Positions 26,670 to 34,514 of a stretch of 64,000 nucleotides of DNA are shown here, piece after piece. This DNA is from Sphingobacteriales bacterium (GTDB lineage Bacteria > Bacteroidota > Bacteroidia > Chitinophagales > UBA2359): contig CP064999.1 of the NCBI GenBank assembly GCA_016700115.1, positions 3,968,001 through 4,032,000 on the forward strand. Reading direction: 5' to 3'. Position numbers and translations under genes: made by a program. Each line of letters opens with the position of its first letter. The first letter of the stretch is position 1. The notes under the pieces were generated by a model. That model had not been told where the DNA came from, made no database searches, and saw nothing but the letters and a program-made list of their open reading frames with translations.

Positions 26670-27758
26670 ATGCCAGCAATACAGTTAGAAGCATTAGACA
26701 CTCTATTTTTTAGGGATGGAAAACCATTCTCAATGGGTGAAGATACATTTGCCGAAGGGACTTTCCCTCCTTCACCAAGTGTTATATATGGTGCTTTACG
26801 CACTGCATATATTTCTCAAAATTTGAACAAAAATAAGAAAACGATAGAAGACTTGATTACTGAAACAGAGGGAATTGTGATTACAAATATTGCCTTTGAT
26901 TTTGATGGACAATTTCGCTATCCAATGCCCTTAGATTTTGTTGAACGAAAAGAAAAAGAAAACCAAGCAGTATGTTTAAGTTTGGTCGAAAATATTTTTT
27001 CTGGTTTAGACTTGCCCTACCTATGTGTTGCAAACGAACATGTAGAACAAATTAGTGATGGGGTGTTTCAAAAAGCACAATTAGGCGACTATTTAGATGG
27101 GAATACAGCACATCGTTGTGAAATTGATAAGTGGTCTTCATTTCTTACTTTGGAACCAAAAGTTGGTAATCGTCGCAACAACAATACCCGCTCAACAAGC
27201 GACGATGATGGAAATGTTTATCGTGTAGGTATGCGCCGTTTAGAAAACTATGCCGGCAAACAGCTAAAAATACTTGTTGATTACTGTTTTAAAGAAAAAA
27301 CCATTCATACGGCATTATTTCGCTTTGGGGCAGAAGGCAAAGCAGCTAAGGCAACTATAAATATTGAGATTCCTAATATACAAGCTGAACAAGCTTCAGA
27401 AAAACATTTTAAAATCCTATTACAAACACCTGCTTTTTTTGATAATTGCAGCGAACCCTATTTGAAATGGTTTGAAGATTTAGGTTTTGAAGTAAAATTA
27501 TTAACTAAAGTTGTTGGAAAACCGATTACAATTGGGGGGTGGAACTTAAAAGACGAACACGGAAACCAAAGCCCTAAACCTTTAATGTCCGCTACTCCGG
27601 CAGGAAGTGTGTTTTATTACGAAATTGTCAATGAAAAGACTGTTCAAGAATTATTAACTAAAAGTCAATCTAAATATTCGATTAGTGACCAAAGACAAAA
27701 AGAAGGCTTTGGATTGTATAAGATTGCAAACCTAAATTTTAACCCTATACAGCTATGA
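26670..27758 (+). CDS. cmr3: Type III-B CRISPR RAMP protein Cmr3
   Basis: This 362-residue Cas5-like subunit holds the 5' handle of the crRNA together with Cmr2. The start MPAIQLEALDTLFFRDGKPF and the following FPPSPSVIYGALRTAYIS are strongly conserved in the family, as is the late glycine-rich motif KPLMSATPAGSVFYYEI (about 305-321). Length is normal. It begins 14 bp after cmr2 and overlaps the CARF nuclease gene by 4 bp (ATGA), which ties the latter into the operon. Confidence 0.9.
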   Translation: MPAIQLEALDTLFFRDGKPFSMGEDTFAEGTFPPSPSVIYGALRTAYISQNLNKNKKTIEDLITETEGIVITNIAFDFDGQFRYPMPLDFVERKEKENQAVCLSLVENIFSGLDLPYLCVANEHVEQISDGVFQKAQLGDYLDGNTAHRCEIDKWSSFLTLEPKVGNRRNNNTRSTSDDDGNVYRVGMRRLENYAGKQLKILVDYCFKEKTIHTALFRFGAEGKAAKATINIEIPNIQAEQASEKHFKILLQTPAFFDNCSEPYLKWFEDLGFEVKLLTKVVGKPITIGGWNLKDEHGNQSPKPLMSATPAGSVFYYEIVNEKTVQELLTKSQSKYSISDQRQKEGFGLYKIANLNFNPIQL

Positions 27759-29185
27759 TAAAAGTAATTACAACAGTCGGCACTTCTCTTTTTACCAATT
27801 ACAGGCGTAAAGAAGTACAAAAGTATTGGGAAAATGAAGCGAATATAAATCCCCAAATTAATAATTACAATGTTGAAACCGATTACAAAAATCTGCTTAA
27901 AGAGAACCTCCAATATACGAGCCGAAGCGAAAGTGCAATAAAAACAGCCATTGAAAATTATTGGCTAAAAGATATTTTAACCAATATTGATATTAATGGA
28001 GATTTGCAGTGCATAAAAGCCAAAGGCTTAAATCATCAATGTTGTGCTGAAGTACAAACACTACTTGCTATTGCCCAACATAAAGACTATAAAGACAAAG
28101 ATTTAGAGGTGCATCTTTTGTGTACCGACACAACATTGTCAAGATTGGCAGCAGAGATTATTGCTGGGATTGATTTTAATCCAATAGCCAAAATTAAATT
28201 TGCTGATTATAGTGATGATAAGAAATATTTTGCTGTAGATAGTTTGCAAGTAAAAGATGCAAAGAAATTTGAGGATACAGGGTTTTTAAAGTTAGTTGAA
28301 CAGGTTAAGTCCATTAAAGGAGGAAATAACGATGTGATTTTAAATATTTCCGGTGGATACAAAGCACTAATACCGCCTCTAACTTTATTAGCACAATTAG
28401 AGGAAATCCCATTGTATTATATTTACGAAGACAGCGGAGAGTTGATTGAAACCGGAAACTTGCCAATTAATTTTGATTGGGGTGTTATAGAGCAATACAC
28501 TGCCTATTTACACAATCAAAGTAAAAGAAATAAGGCAGATGCTGATATAATAGACGAAATGCGTAAGCTCAAATTAGTTAGACCAGATAGTAATGAATTA
28601 AGCATTATTGGCAAGCTAATAGCTGAATATTCAAAACAAGCAAGCCCATTTACCCAAACTATTTTTGGATATTTGGTTGAGTATAAATTAGATGAATATT
28701 ATGCAGCTGTATATGGACGCGAAAAAGTACAACATGGCGTTAAATTTGGCGAAATGAAAGGATCAGAAGACATTGATATTTTCATAAAACCAGCAGAAAA
28801 CAAATTTATCACAATGGAGGTAAAACATGCAGGATTTGTGCTAGATAATGAGGAACAAATGAAAAAGATTACCAAAAATCTTATTCATAGAGCAACGCAA
28901 GCTAAAAATAGCGGACAAGGAGAAATACAAGAAATTTGGTTAATGCTTTATAGCTATTCAAATGACAAAAACCCAAGTTTTGAATTAACCGAATCGCAAA
29001 AAAGAACCTTAGAAGAGGTAAATAATGCAATAAAAGAAGATGAAGTTTGCAAAAATGCTCCATTTAAAGCCAAGCATTTCTATATTAATTCAAATGAGCT
29101 AAGAGACGAGTCCCACATCTATCAAACATTCATTAAATCCACTTTAAAAGAACAAAAAATAATAGGCATCTACGATAGTCAATAA
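27755..29185 (+). CDS. CARF-domain protein fused to a PD-(D/E)XK nuclease, in the Cmr operon
   Basis: This 476-residue protein is a probable cyclic-oligoadenylate-activated nuclease. The N-terminal CARF domain has the APE2256/Csm6-like first strand VITTVGTSLF (4-13) and the ligand-loop motif NISGGYKAL (197-205) followed by PLYYIYEDSGELI. A helical middle part (about 240-310) leads to a C-terminal nuclease-like domain with D339/D341 (SEDIDIF) and E355-V-K357 (TMEVKH), the D-x(n)-E-x-K signature of restriction-like nucleases. No HEPN motif (R-x4-6-H) is present, although this CARF type usually carries HEPN. It overlaps cmr3 by 4 bp and precedes cmr4 by 19 bp, so it is coexpressed with the complex. 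Confidence 0.8.
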   Translation: MIKVITTVGTSLFTNYRRKEVQKYWENEANINPQINNYNVETDYKNLLKENLQYTSRSESAIKTAIENYWLKDILTNIDINGDLQCIKAKGLNHQCCAEVQTLLAIAQHKDYKDKDLEVHLLCTDTTLSRLAAEIIAGIDFNPIAKIKFADYSDDKKYFAVDSLQVKDAKKFEDTGFLKLVEQVKSIKGGNNDVILNISGGYKALIPPLTLLAQLEEIPLYYIYEDSGELIETGNLPINFDWGVIEQYTAYLHNQSKRNKADADIIDEMRKLKLVRPDSNELSIIGKLIAEYSKQASPFTQTIFGYLVEYKLDEYYAAVYGREKVQHGVKFGEMKGSEDIDIFIKPAENKFITMEVKHAGFVLDNEEQMKKITKNLIHRATQAKNSGQGEIQEIWLMLYSYSNDKNPSFELTESQKRTLEEVNNAIKEDEVCKNAPFKAKHFYINSNELRDESHIYQTFIKSTLKEQKIIGIYDSQ

Positions 29186-29204
29186 TTTTAAAAATCAAAT
29201 TAAT

Positions 29205-30242
29205 ATGTTCCAAACATCAAAACCTTTGTTTTTCATCTGCGAAACACCACTTCATGCAGGTAGTGGCAGCGACCTTGGCATTATAGATTTGCCAATTCAG
29301 CGCGAAAAACACACAAGTTTTCCCAAAATTGAGAGTTCATCTCTCAAGGGTGCCATTCGGGAAGCTTTTGAAGGCGTGTTTATCAAAAAAGCAACTGCTG
29401 AATTAGACAACGACAAGGAGAATGAAGATTTTAAACAAGCACATAAAAGAGCTAAAAACAGAAAACATAAAATTGTAGAAGCTCTTTTTGGCCCTGAAGA
29501 TGCCAATAATGATGCCCACATGGGTGCATTGGGGTTTTCAGATGCCCGTTTATTGCTCTTTCCTGTAAAAAGCATGAAAGGCGTTTTTGCATGGATTACT
29601 TGCCCCAAAACATTACGGCAATTTGAACGGGACATGAAAATAAGCAATATCCATTTCACAATTACCGGCATTCCCAATGATCCGGAAGATGGCAAGTGTA
29701 TCTACCTTAATAATGATAGCAAAGTAACACTTGGCAACAATAACGCCAAGTCTATTCTTTTGGAAGAATATGCATTTAGCGCAACGCTTAACGACCAAAT
29801 TATGGTAACAGACAGAGAGAATGGTAATCAATACCAACTCAATGCGTGGTTAGCATCAAGTGTGTCTAACGAAAATTTTTTCCAAAATAAAATGAATGAA
29901 GACATTGTGATACTTTCTAACAATGATTTCAAAGATTTTGTTAATTTGAGTACAGATGTAATTACCCGAACAGCCATAGACAACGACAAAGGAACGGTAA
30001 AACCCGGTGCGCTTTTTACGGAAGAATTTTTACCTGCCGAAAGTGTGCTTTATACTTTGGTAATGGCATCGCCTATATTTCAAAATGAAGACAAGAAGAA
30101 TGGTCTTGTTAGCCAATTAGAGCAAGGCTCAAATGAAGCCGAAAAGGTTCTAAATACTTTTAATATAAATCTGCCTTCTGTAATCCAAATAGGTGGCGGT
30201 GCTACATTAGGAAAAGGAATTGTAAGAACTAAAATTATTTAA
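29205..30242 (+). CDS. cmr4: Type III-B backbone RAMP protein Cmr4 (target RNA nuclease)
   Basis: This is a 345-residue Cas7-type backbone subunit that binds crRNA in multiple copies and cuts target RNA every six bases. The start ETPLHAGSGSDLGIIDLPIQ contains the catalytic aspartate, D28, in the conserved IIDLPIQRE context. The next motif FPKIESSSLKGAIREAF (39-55) is the crRNA-contact loop, and the C-terminal glycine-rich loop is QIGGGATLGKGIV. All key residues look intact, so RNA cleavage should be functional. Confidence 0.93.
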   Translation: MFQTSKPLFFICETPLHAGSGSDLGIIDLPIQREKHTSFPKIESSSLKGAIREAFEGVFIKKATAELDNDKENEDFKQAHKRAKNRKHKIVEALFGPEDANNDAHMGALGFSDARLLLFPVKSMKGVFAWITCPKTLRQFERDMKISNIHFTITGIPNDPEDGKCIYLNNDSKVTLGNNNAKSILLEEYAFSATLNDQIMVTDRENGNQYQLNAWLASSVSNENFFQNKMNEDIVILSNNDFKDFVNLSTDVITRTAIDNDKGTVKPGALFTEEFLPAESVLYTLVMASPIFQNEDKKNGLVSQLEQGSNEAEKVLNTFNINLPSVIQIGGGATLGKGIVRTKII

Positions 30243-30258
30243 CACTAAAAAAAGTACT

Positions 30259-30735
30259 ATGCCAAACATAACAACCTGCCGTGGTATTGAACAAAAAAGA
30301 GCTGATTATGCTTTTGAATGTGCTTTAGAAGCTAAAAATTCAACCGATTCCCCATTGCAAATAGGCAATGATTTTTATAAATCAAAAAATTACAAATCTT
30401 ATGCTAAAAAAATCCCAATGCTTGTAAAAAGTAATGGGCTTGGAGCTTCTTTTGCTTTTATTTTATCAAAAAAAGGAAAAGAAAAAAGAGAAAACAATCA
30501 AACCTTTGCTCCTGGCACTCAAAGAAATCCCAAAAATGCCTACGACTTAATTTATAAACAGACCTCTGATTGGATTAATTCGAAATACTCATTCACGGGT
30601 GATTTTAGTGAATTTATTATTACTCGGAACTCCAACGAATATCGAACCATTACTAATGAAGTAATCGCTTTATTCACTTGGTTACGCCGCTTTGCTGAAG
30701 GATTGATTGAAGGAGAAGAAGAACAGGAGGATTAG
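30259..30735 (+). CDS. cmr5: Type III-B small subunit Cmr5
   Basis: This 158-residue helical protein is in the Cmr5 position between cmr4 and cmr6. It fits the family through its N-terminal helix (TTCRGIEQKRADYAFECALEA), a KIPMLVKSNGLGASFAFIL segment (about 52-70) and the C-terminal helix with FTWLRRFAEGLIEGEEEQ. Cmr5 forms the inner filament that lines the target RNA. It has no catalytic residues. The next gene starts 5 bp downstream. Confidence 0.85.
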   Translation: MPNITTCRGIEQKRADYAFECALEAKNSTDSPLQIGNDFYKSKNYKSYAKKIPMLVKSNGLGASFAFILSKKGKEKRENNQTFAPGTQRNPKNAYDLIYKQTSDWINSKYSFTGDFSEFIITRNSNEYRTITNEVIALFTWLRRFAEGLIEGEEEQED

Positions 30736-30740
30736 TAGTT

Positions 30741-31898
30741 ATGAGAAACGGAAGATTAAAAATCAGAGAAAATCGTAAAATTGAACTTAAGGTTAACGGA
30801 AAAGACCAGAATAATATCAAAGAGTTTGACTTTTCATCGCTATCTCACGGCACTTATGATTGTGAAGTTGATTTAGTTGGAGGTAATCCTGTCCGTATTG
30901 TTGTCAATGGAAAAGAAATACCAAAAAATGTTGATGTTGTTCAGCAAAAAGTAGAAAAGAAAAAAAAGCGTGACAACGAAATTGCCGACCAAAAAGAACA
31001 AGAAAAACAACAACGTGAACAAAAAGTTAATATATCTAAAATCTCCCAAAACCAAAACAATATGAATTTGGCTGATAGTTTTAACCGTTCAAAAACTCGT
31101 GTTCCAAGCGATGTCCGTAGTTTAACTACTTTAACATCTATTGATAATTTTGCATTAAAATTGTATAAAGGTGCGAGATATGAATCCGAAACACAAAAAT
31201 TCTATTTTTATAATCCAAGACTAATTCAAAAAAAAATAGGTGCTGAAAATAGAACTCTTGTTGATGTCTTTGAAATTCGCCATAACAACTACGGATTAGA
31301 TGAGAGAATTGGGAAAATCGCAAAACAACATAAAGAAAGCGCTCGATTGCTTTTTGATTTAGAGGGATGCCTTGAAGTCAAAAACTTCAAACCTGATTGG
31401 CGAGTCATAGTCGGTTTAGGAACGGATAGTATTTACGAAACAGGTATAACGTTACACCATATTTACGGTTTTCCCTACATACCAGCAAGTTCAATAAAGG
31501 GTATAACAAACCATTATGCTCAAGACCAAGGCTTTGATTTGGTACAAAGTGGCTCAAAACAATGGTATGATGATATTTTTGGCAATACTAAACAAAAAGG
31601 TAAAATAACCTTTTTTGATGCCATGCCCTTAACTCCCCCACAATTAAAACCCGATATAATGAATGTACATTTTCCTGATTATTATGGAAGTGGGAGTAAA
31701 CCACCTACTGATACCCAATCACCTCGACCAATATTGTTTTTAACGGTAGAAAATACCGAATTTCAATTTATGATAGGTTGCAAAGAAGCTAACAAAGAAC
31801 TATTGAAAATTGCTCTTAGTTGGCTTGAAACGGCACTAACCGAAAAAGGCATCGGCGCAAAAACCGCCGTAGGTTACGGCTACATGAAAGAACCCTAA
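30741..31898 (+). CDS. cmr6: Type III-B RAMP protein Cmr6 with long N-terminal extension
   Basis: This 385-residue protein ends the Cmr operon. The Cmr6 part (about 195-385) shows FDLEGCLEVKNFKPDWRVIVGLG, the RAMP loop HHIYGFPYIPASSIKGITNHYA (about 236-257) and the final glycine-rich loop KGIGAKTAVGYGYM. The first 140 residues are unusual: a small beta-rich region (FDFSSLSHGTYDCEVDLVGG) and a highly charged Lys/Glu/Gln coiled segment (QQKVEKKKKRDNEIADQKEQ). This extension is not part of the standard fold and could bind another protein or the crRNA tail. The family assignment is firm; the role of the extension is unknown. Confidence 0.88.
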   Translation: MRNGRLKIRENRKIELKVNGKDQNNIKEFDFSSLSHGTYDCEVDLVGGNPVRIVVNGKEIPKNVDVVQQKVEKKKKRDNEIADQKEQEKQQREQKVNISKISQNQNNMNLADSFNRSKTRVPSDVRSLTTLTSIDNFALKLYKGARYESETQKFYFYNPRLIQKKIGAENRTLVDVFEIRHNNYGLDERIGKIAKQHKESARLLFDLEGCLEVKNFKPDWRVIVGLGTDSIYETGITLHHIYGFPYIPASSIKGITNHYAQDQGFDLVQSGSKQWYDDIFGNTKQKGKITFFDAMPLTPPQLKPDIMNVHFPDYYGSGSKPPTDTQSPRPILFLTVENTEFQFMIGCKEANKELLKIALSWLETALTEKGIGAKTAVGYGYMKEP

Positions 31899-31974
31899 AA
31901 AGCATCGCAAAACAACAAGCCCGAAAAGCCGGATTATAGGTATTTATACTGTCCTTCAAAAAAAACCTAAAAAG

Positions 31975-32193
31975 ATGAATACCACAATAACTGTCATAAT
32001 TGAACATGATTTGGACTCGGGTTACTATGCCTATTGTCCCGATTTTGAAGGTTGCCAAACACAAGGCGATACTTTGGGAGATGTTATTCAAAATATACGT
32101 GAAGCAGCAGAATTATATTTAGAAACACTCACAGACGAGGAAAAAGAACAACTATATCAAAAAAGGATATATACTACAACCTTAGCCCTTTAA
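31975..32193 (+). CDS. hicB: HicB-family antitoxin, apparently orphaned
   Basis: This 72-residue partial RNase H-fold protein has the HicB pattern: TVIIEHDLDSGYYAYCPDFE, then GCQTQGDTLGDVIQNIREA and a helix AAELYLETL. HicB neutralises the HicA mRNA interferase and usually represses its own promoter. No DNA-binding tail is present, as in the short HicB class. The toxin gene that follows (32199-32392) is broken, so this antitoxin has no working partner here. Confidence 0.85.
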   Translation: MNTTITVIIEHDLDSGYYAYCPDFEGCQTQGDTLGDVIQNIREAAELYLETLTDEEKEQLYQKRIYTTTLAL

Positions 32194-32198
32194 AGAAT

Positions 32199-32392
32199 AT
32201 GCTCAAGTTGCCGGTCCTATCAGCAAAGAAGCAGAAGCCTTATTGCTGAATGCTGGTTTTGTCTTCATAAAAAGCAAGGGTAACCACTAATTTTATCACA
32301 AAGATAAAACATTAATGGTTATTCCGTTTCATGGTTCTAAGGTGCTTCATCCTAAAATTGTAAAACAAGTTTTAAATATTATTGCCAAATAA
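32199..32392 (+). pseudogene. hicA: hicA toxin pseudogene (frameshift plus nonsense)
   Basis: The ATG at 32199 begins MLKLPVLSAK, matching the HicA start, but the homology then continues in another frame (SKEAEALLLNAGFVFIKSKG from about 32220). In that second frame a TAA at 32288-32290 interrupts the conserved KGNH-FYHK segment. Beyond it VIPFHGSKVLHPKIVKQVL continues the HicA fold to a stop at 32390-32392. Two independent lesions in about 190 bp mean the RNase toxin is dead, while the adjacent hicB is intact. Confidence 0.85.
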
Positions 32393-32512
32393 TAACCGGG
32401 TTTGTACAGTTTGTAATTAAGTGGCGGAGAGTTAATGCCAAAACGAAAACTGTTTAGAAAAAGCGGCACCGTTTTATTGAAATTAAAAACCCATAGTCCC
32501 AACAACCTTTTT

Positions 32513-33157
32513 ATGCAAAACTACCTCACCCAATTCCTCCATGACCTGAAAGGGGCACAAAATAATAAGCCCGTAAAACCGAATTACAAGGTTTTGTACC
32601 CTGACCATCCGGCTAATGACCCAGAGTATGAAGGACATTTGGATTACATTATGGAATGGGAAATGGGACCGCAATATGATGCCGATGATTTGTTTGGCAT
32701 TTCGGTAGATGCCTTTCCACCGGCAGAGCGGCTTACGGAATCACAACAGCAAAGTTTGGTAGAGGCTATTCTGGAACTATGGCAGGCATTTAATATCGTT
32801 GCCGATTATCCGGATGAAGTGCCGGTAACAGCCCTTTACAATGCGCTTGTAAACCGATGGAAGGGAGAACCTTTTCAATACATATCGGAAGGCACTCTTC
32901 ATCTTGAATTTTGCCATTATGAACCGGAAGAATGTCCTTGGGGGTTGGAGTATTGCACTTGTAAAGAGTTGCATGCTAAATGGGAAAATGGCGACCCTTA
33001 CAAAATGACTCCCGAAGAAGAAGCACATTGGGAAAAAGGATTACAACCCGGTGGTGGCTGGATTAACCCCGATTTGTTGGACGATGATGGCAATTTCGAC
33101 CCCAATAAATTGCTATCTTTAGATGAAGATGACAACCCGAACTCGCTGCCGTTTTAA
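32513..33157 (+). CDS. Protein of unknown function, acidic, cysteine/histidine patch
   Basis: This is a 214-residue acidic protein from the ATG at 32513, which begins MQNYLTQFLHDLKGAQ; an upstream ATG at 32435 would add 26 basic residues. Two features stand out: an early YPDHPANDPEYEGHLDYIMEW segment and a later cluster of cysteines and histidines (EFCHYEPEECPWGLEYCTC, about 143-161), which could coordinate metal. The C terminus is Asp/Asn-rich. I do not recognise the family. It lies between the hicBA remnant and the AbiEii module. Confidence 0.6.
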   Translation: MQNYLTQFLHDLKGAQNNKPVKPNYKVLYPDHPANDPEYEGHLDYIMEWEMGPQYDADDLFGISVDAFPPAERLTESQQQSLVEAILELWQAFNIVADYPDEVPVTALYNALVNRWKGEPFQYISEGTLHLEFCHYEPEECPWGLEYCTCKELHAKWENGDPYKMTPEEEAHWEKGLQPGGGWINPDLLDDDGNFDPNKLLSLDEDDNPNSLPF

Positions 33158-33239
33158 TTGCTTAGCCAATTGTTACAAATAAACCAAGCTGCATTATTGA
33201 TTTTGTTTAATGTGTTTTACTAACCCCATATTCAAACCC

Positions 33240-33563
33240 ATGAAAGAACAACTCATACAAAATCTTCGTCGGTTAGGTGCTTTTTGGAGTTATGCGCCCG
33301 AAGCCAACATTTCCGATGAAGTGTTGATTGAGGAGGCCTTGCGTTGGGGGGATGTTGAAGAGTTGCTAACTTTATTCAAACTCTACCCTTTAAAACATAT
33401 TAGAAATGTGTGGCGAGAAAAAATGATACCCGACGAACGGATTTACAGGCACAATTTTTATTTGGCTGCTATATTTTTCAATATCGAAAATCCAAAACGA
33501 TACATTCTGTCACTTCAAAAAAAGTATAACCGCTATGAACGGCTTGTCAAACTTACTTCCTAA
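33240..33563 (+). CDS. Small helical partner of the AbiEii-type nucleotidyltransferase
   Basis: This 107-residue helical protein starts MKEQLIQNLRRLGAFWSYAP at 33240. It has the look of the short 'antitoxin-side' proteins found upstream of AbiEii/AbiGii genes in Bacteroidota (DUF6922-like: EEALRWGDVEELLTLFKLYP, then KHIRNVWREKMIPDER). It overlaps the next gene by 29 bp. The combination suggests a type IV-like toxin-antitoxin or abortive infection pair. Family identity is from pattern memory and not certain. Confidence 0.65.
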   Translation: MKEQLIQNLRRLGAFWSYAPEANISDEVLIEEALRWGDVEELLTLFKLYPLKHIRNVWREKMIPDERIYRHNFYLAAIFFNIENPKRYILSLQKKYNRYERLVKLTS

Positions 33564-34179
33564 TACTGAAAAGGTGTTGCGACGATTAGCAACTCTACCT
33601 GAACTACAAGAGTTTACTTTTGTAGGCGGTTCAGCATTGACGGTTTACTTAGCGCATCGGTTGAGCGAAGATATTGACCTATTTTCATGGAACAAAGACT
33701 TGCCGAGTGTGCAAATACAAACTGCAATTCAAAATTGCGGCTTTACTGATTTTAGAATCGTAAATTTGTCGCCACAACAAGCCGATTTTGTGATTGAGGG
33801 TGTGAAAGTAACTTTTTTTGCAAACGGATGGGATGAACTAAAAAGCAGACAACATTTGTTTGATTATTTATACATTGCCGAATTGCCTACTTTGGCAATA
33901 ATGAAAGTGAACACTTTGTTTTTGAGGGCAAAATATCGGGATTATTACGACCTATATGAACTTCACTGCACACGCTTCACACTCAGTGAATTGTTTGAAA
34001 TGACAACTACAAAAATGAAAAACCTAAGTAAAGCTTTGTTTCAACGAGCCTTGGTTTTTACAGATGACATAACAGACGAGAATATTCAGCATTTAAAGCC
34101 CAAGCAAAACGTATCTTTACCACAAATCTCCAAACATTTTCAACAACAACTTAAAATTTGGAACAAAACAAAATCCTAA
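33535..34179 (+). CDS. AbiEii/AbiGii-type nucleotidyltransferase
   Basis: This is a 214-residue nucleotidyltransferase of the DNA polymerase beta superfamily. The core is GGSALTVYLAHRLSEDIDLF (about 31-50), with GGS and D-I-D as the metal and nucleotide sites. A lysine-bearing helix (LAIMKVNTLFLRAKYRDYYD, about 118-137) matches the second conserved region of AbiEii. In known systems such enzymes transfer nucleotides to tRNA acceptor ends or other targets and are held in check by a partner protein, here most likely the overlapping upstream gene. Confidence 0.85.
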   Translation: MNGLSNLLPNTEKVLRRLATLPELQEFTFVGGSALTVYLAHRLSEDIDLFSWNKDLPSVQIQTAIQNCGFTDFRIVNLSPQQADFVIEGVKVTFFANGWDELKSRQHLFDYLYIAELPTLAIMKVNTLFLRAKYRDYYDLYELHCTRFTLSELFEMTTTKMKNLSKALFQRALVFTDDITDENIQHLKPKQNVSLPQISKHFQQQLKIWNKTKS

Positions 34180-34188
34180 ACAATTACC

Positions 34189-34434
34189 ATGTCAAAAATA
34201 GAACGAGTACCTGTTGATTCCTCAATGATTTATGCTGTTGGGTATGATGCTGAAAGCCAAACCCTTTATGCCGAATTTAACTCCGGAAAAATTTATGCTT
34301 ATGAAGAAGTTGAACCGGACGTATTTGAAGAACTGCTTGAATCTGATTCAAAGGGGCGTTTTATGCGCAATTGTATTATAGGTTGCTATCCTGACTATCA
34401 AGTCAGTAGAGGAAAAGGTGGATTTAAATGGTAA
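34189..34434 (+). CDS. KTSC domain protein
   Basis: This 81-residue protein is essentially one KTSC domain: SSMIYAVGYDAESQTLYAEF, then GKIYAYEEVEPDVFEEL and a serine-lysine-glycine turn (SDSKGRFMRN). The domain occurs in small stand-alone proteins and near lysyl-tRNA synthetase-like proteins; its function is unknown. It begins 9 bp after the nucleotidyltransferase stop and is probably cotranscribed with it. Confidence 0.8.
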   Translation: MSKIERVPVDSSMIYAVGYDAESQTLYAEFNSGKIYAYEEVEPDVFEELLESDSKGRFMRNCIIGCYPDYQVSRGKGGFKW

Positions 34435-34514
34435 GTTTTGTACTATACTGTTTGCTCCTTAATTGATTTAATTTTTCTAATCTGCTTTTGACATTTATCT
34501 CCCATCTTTCCCCC

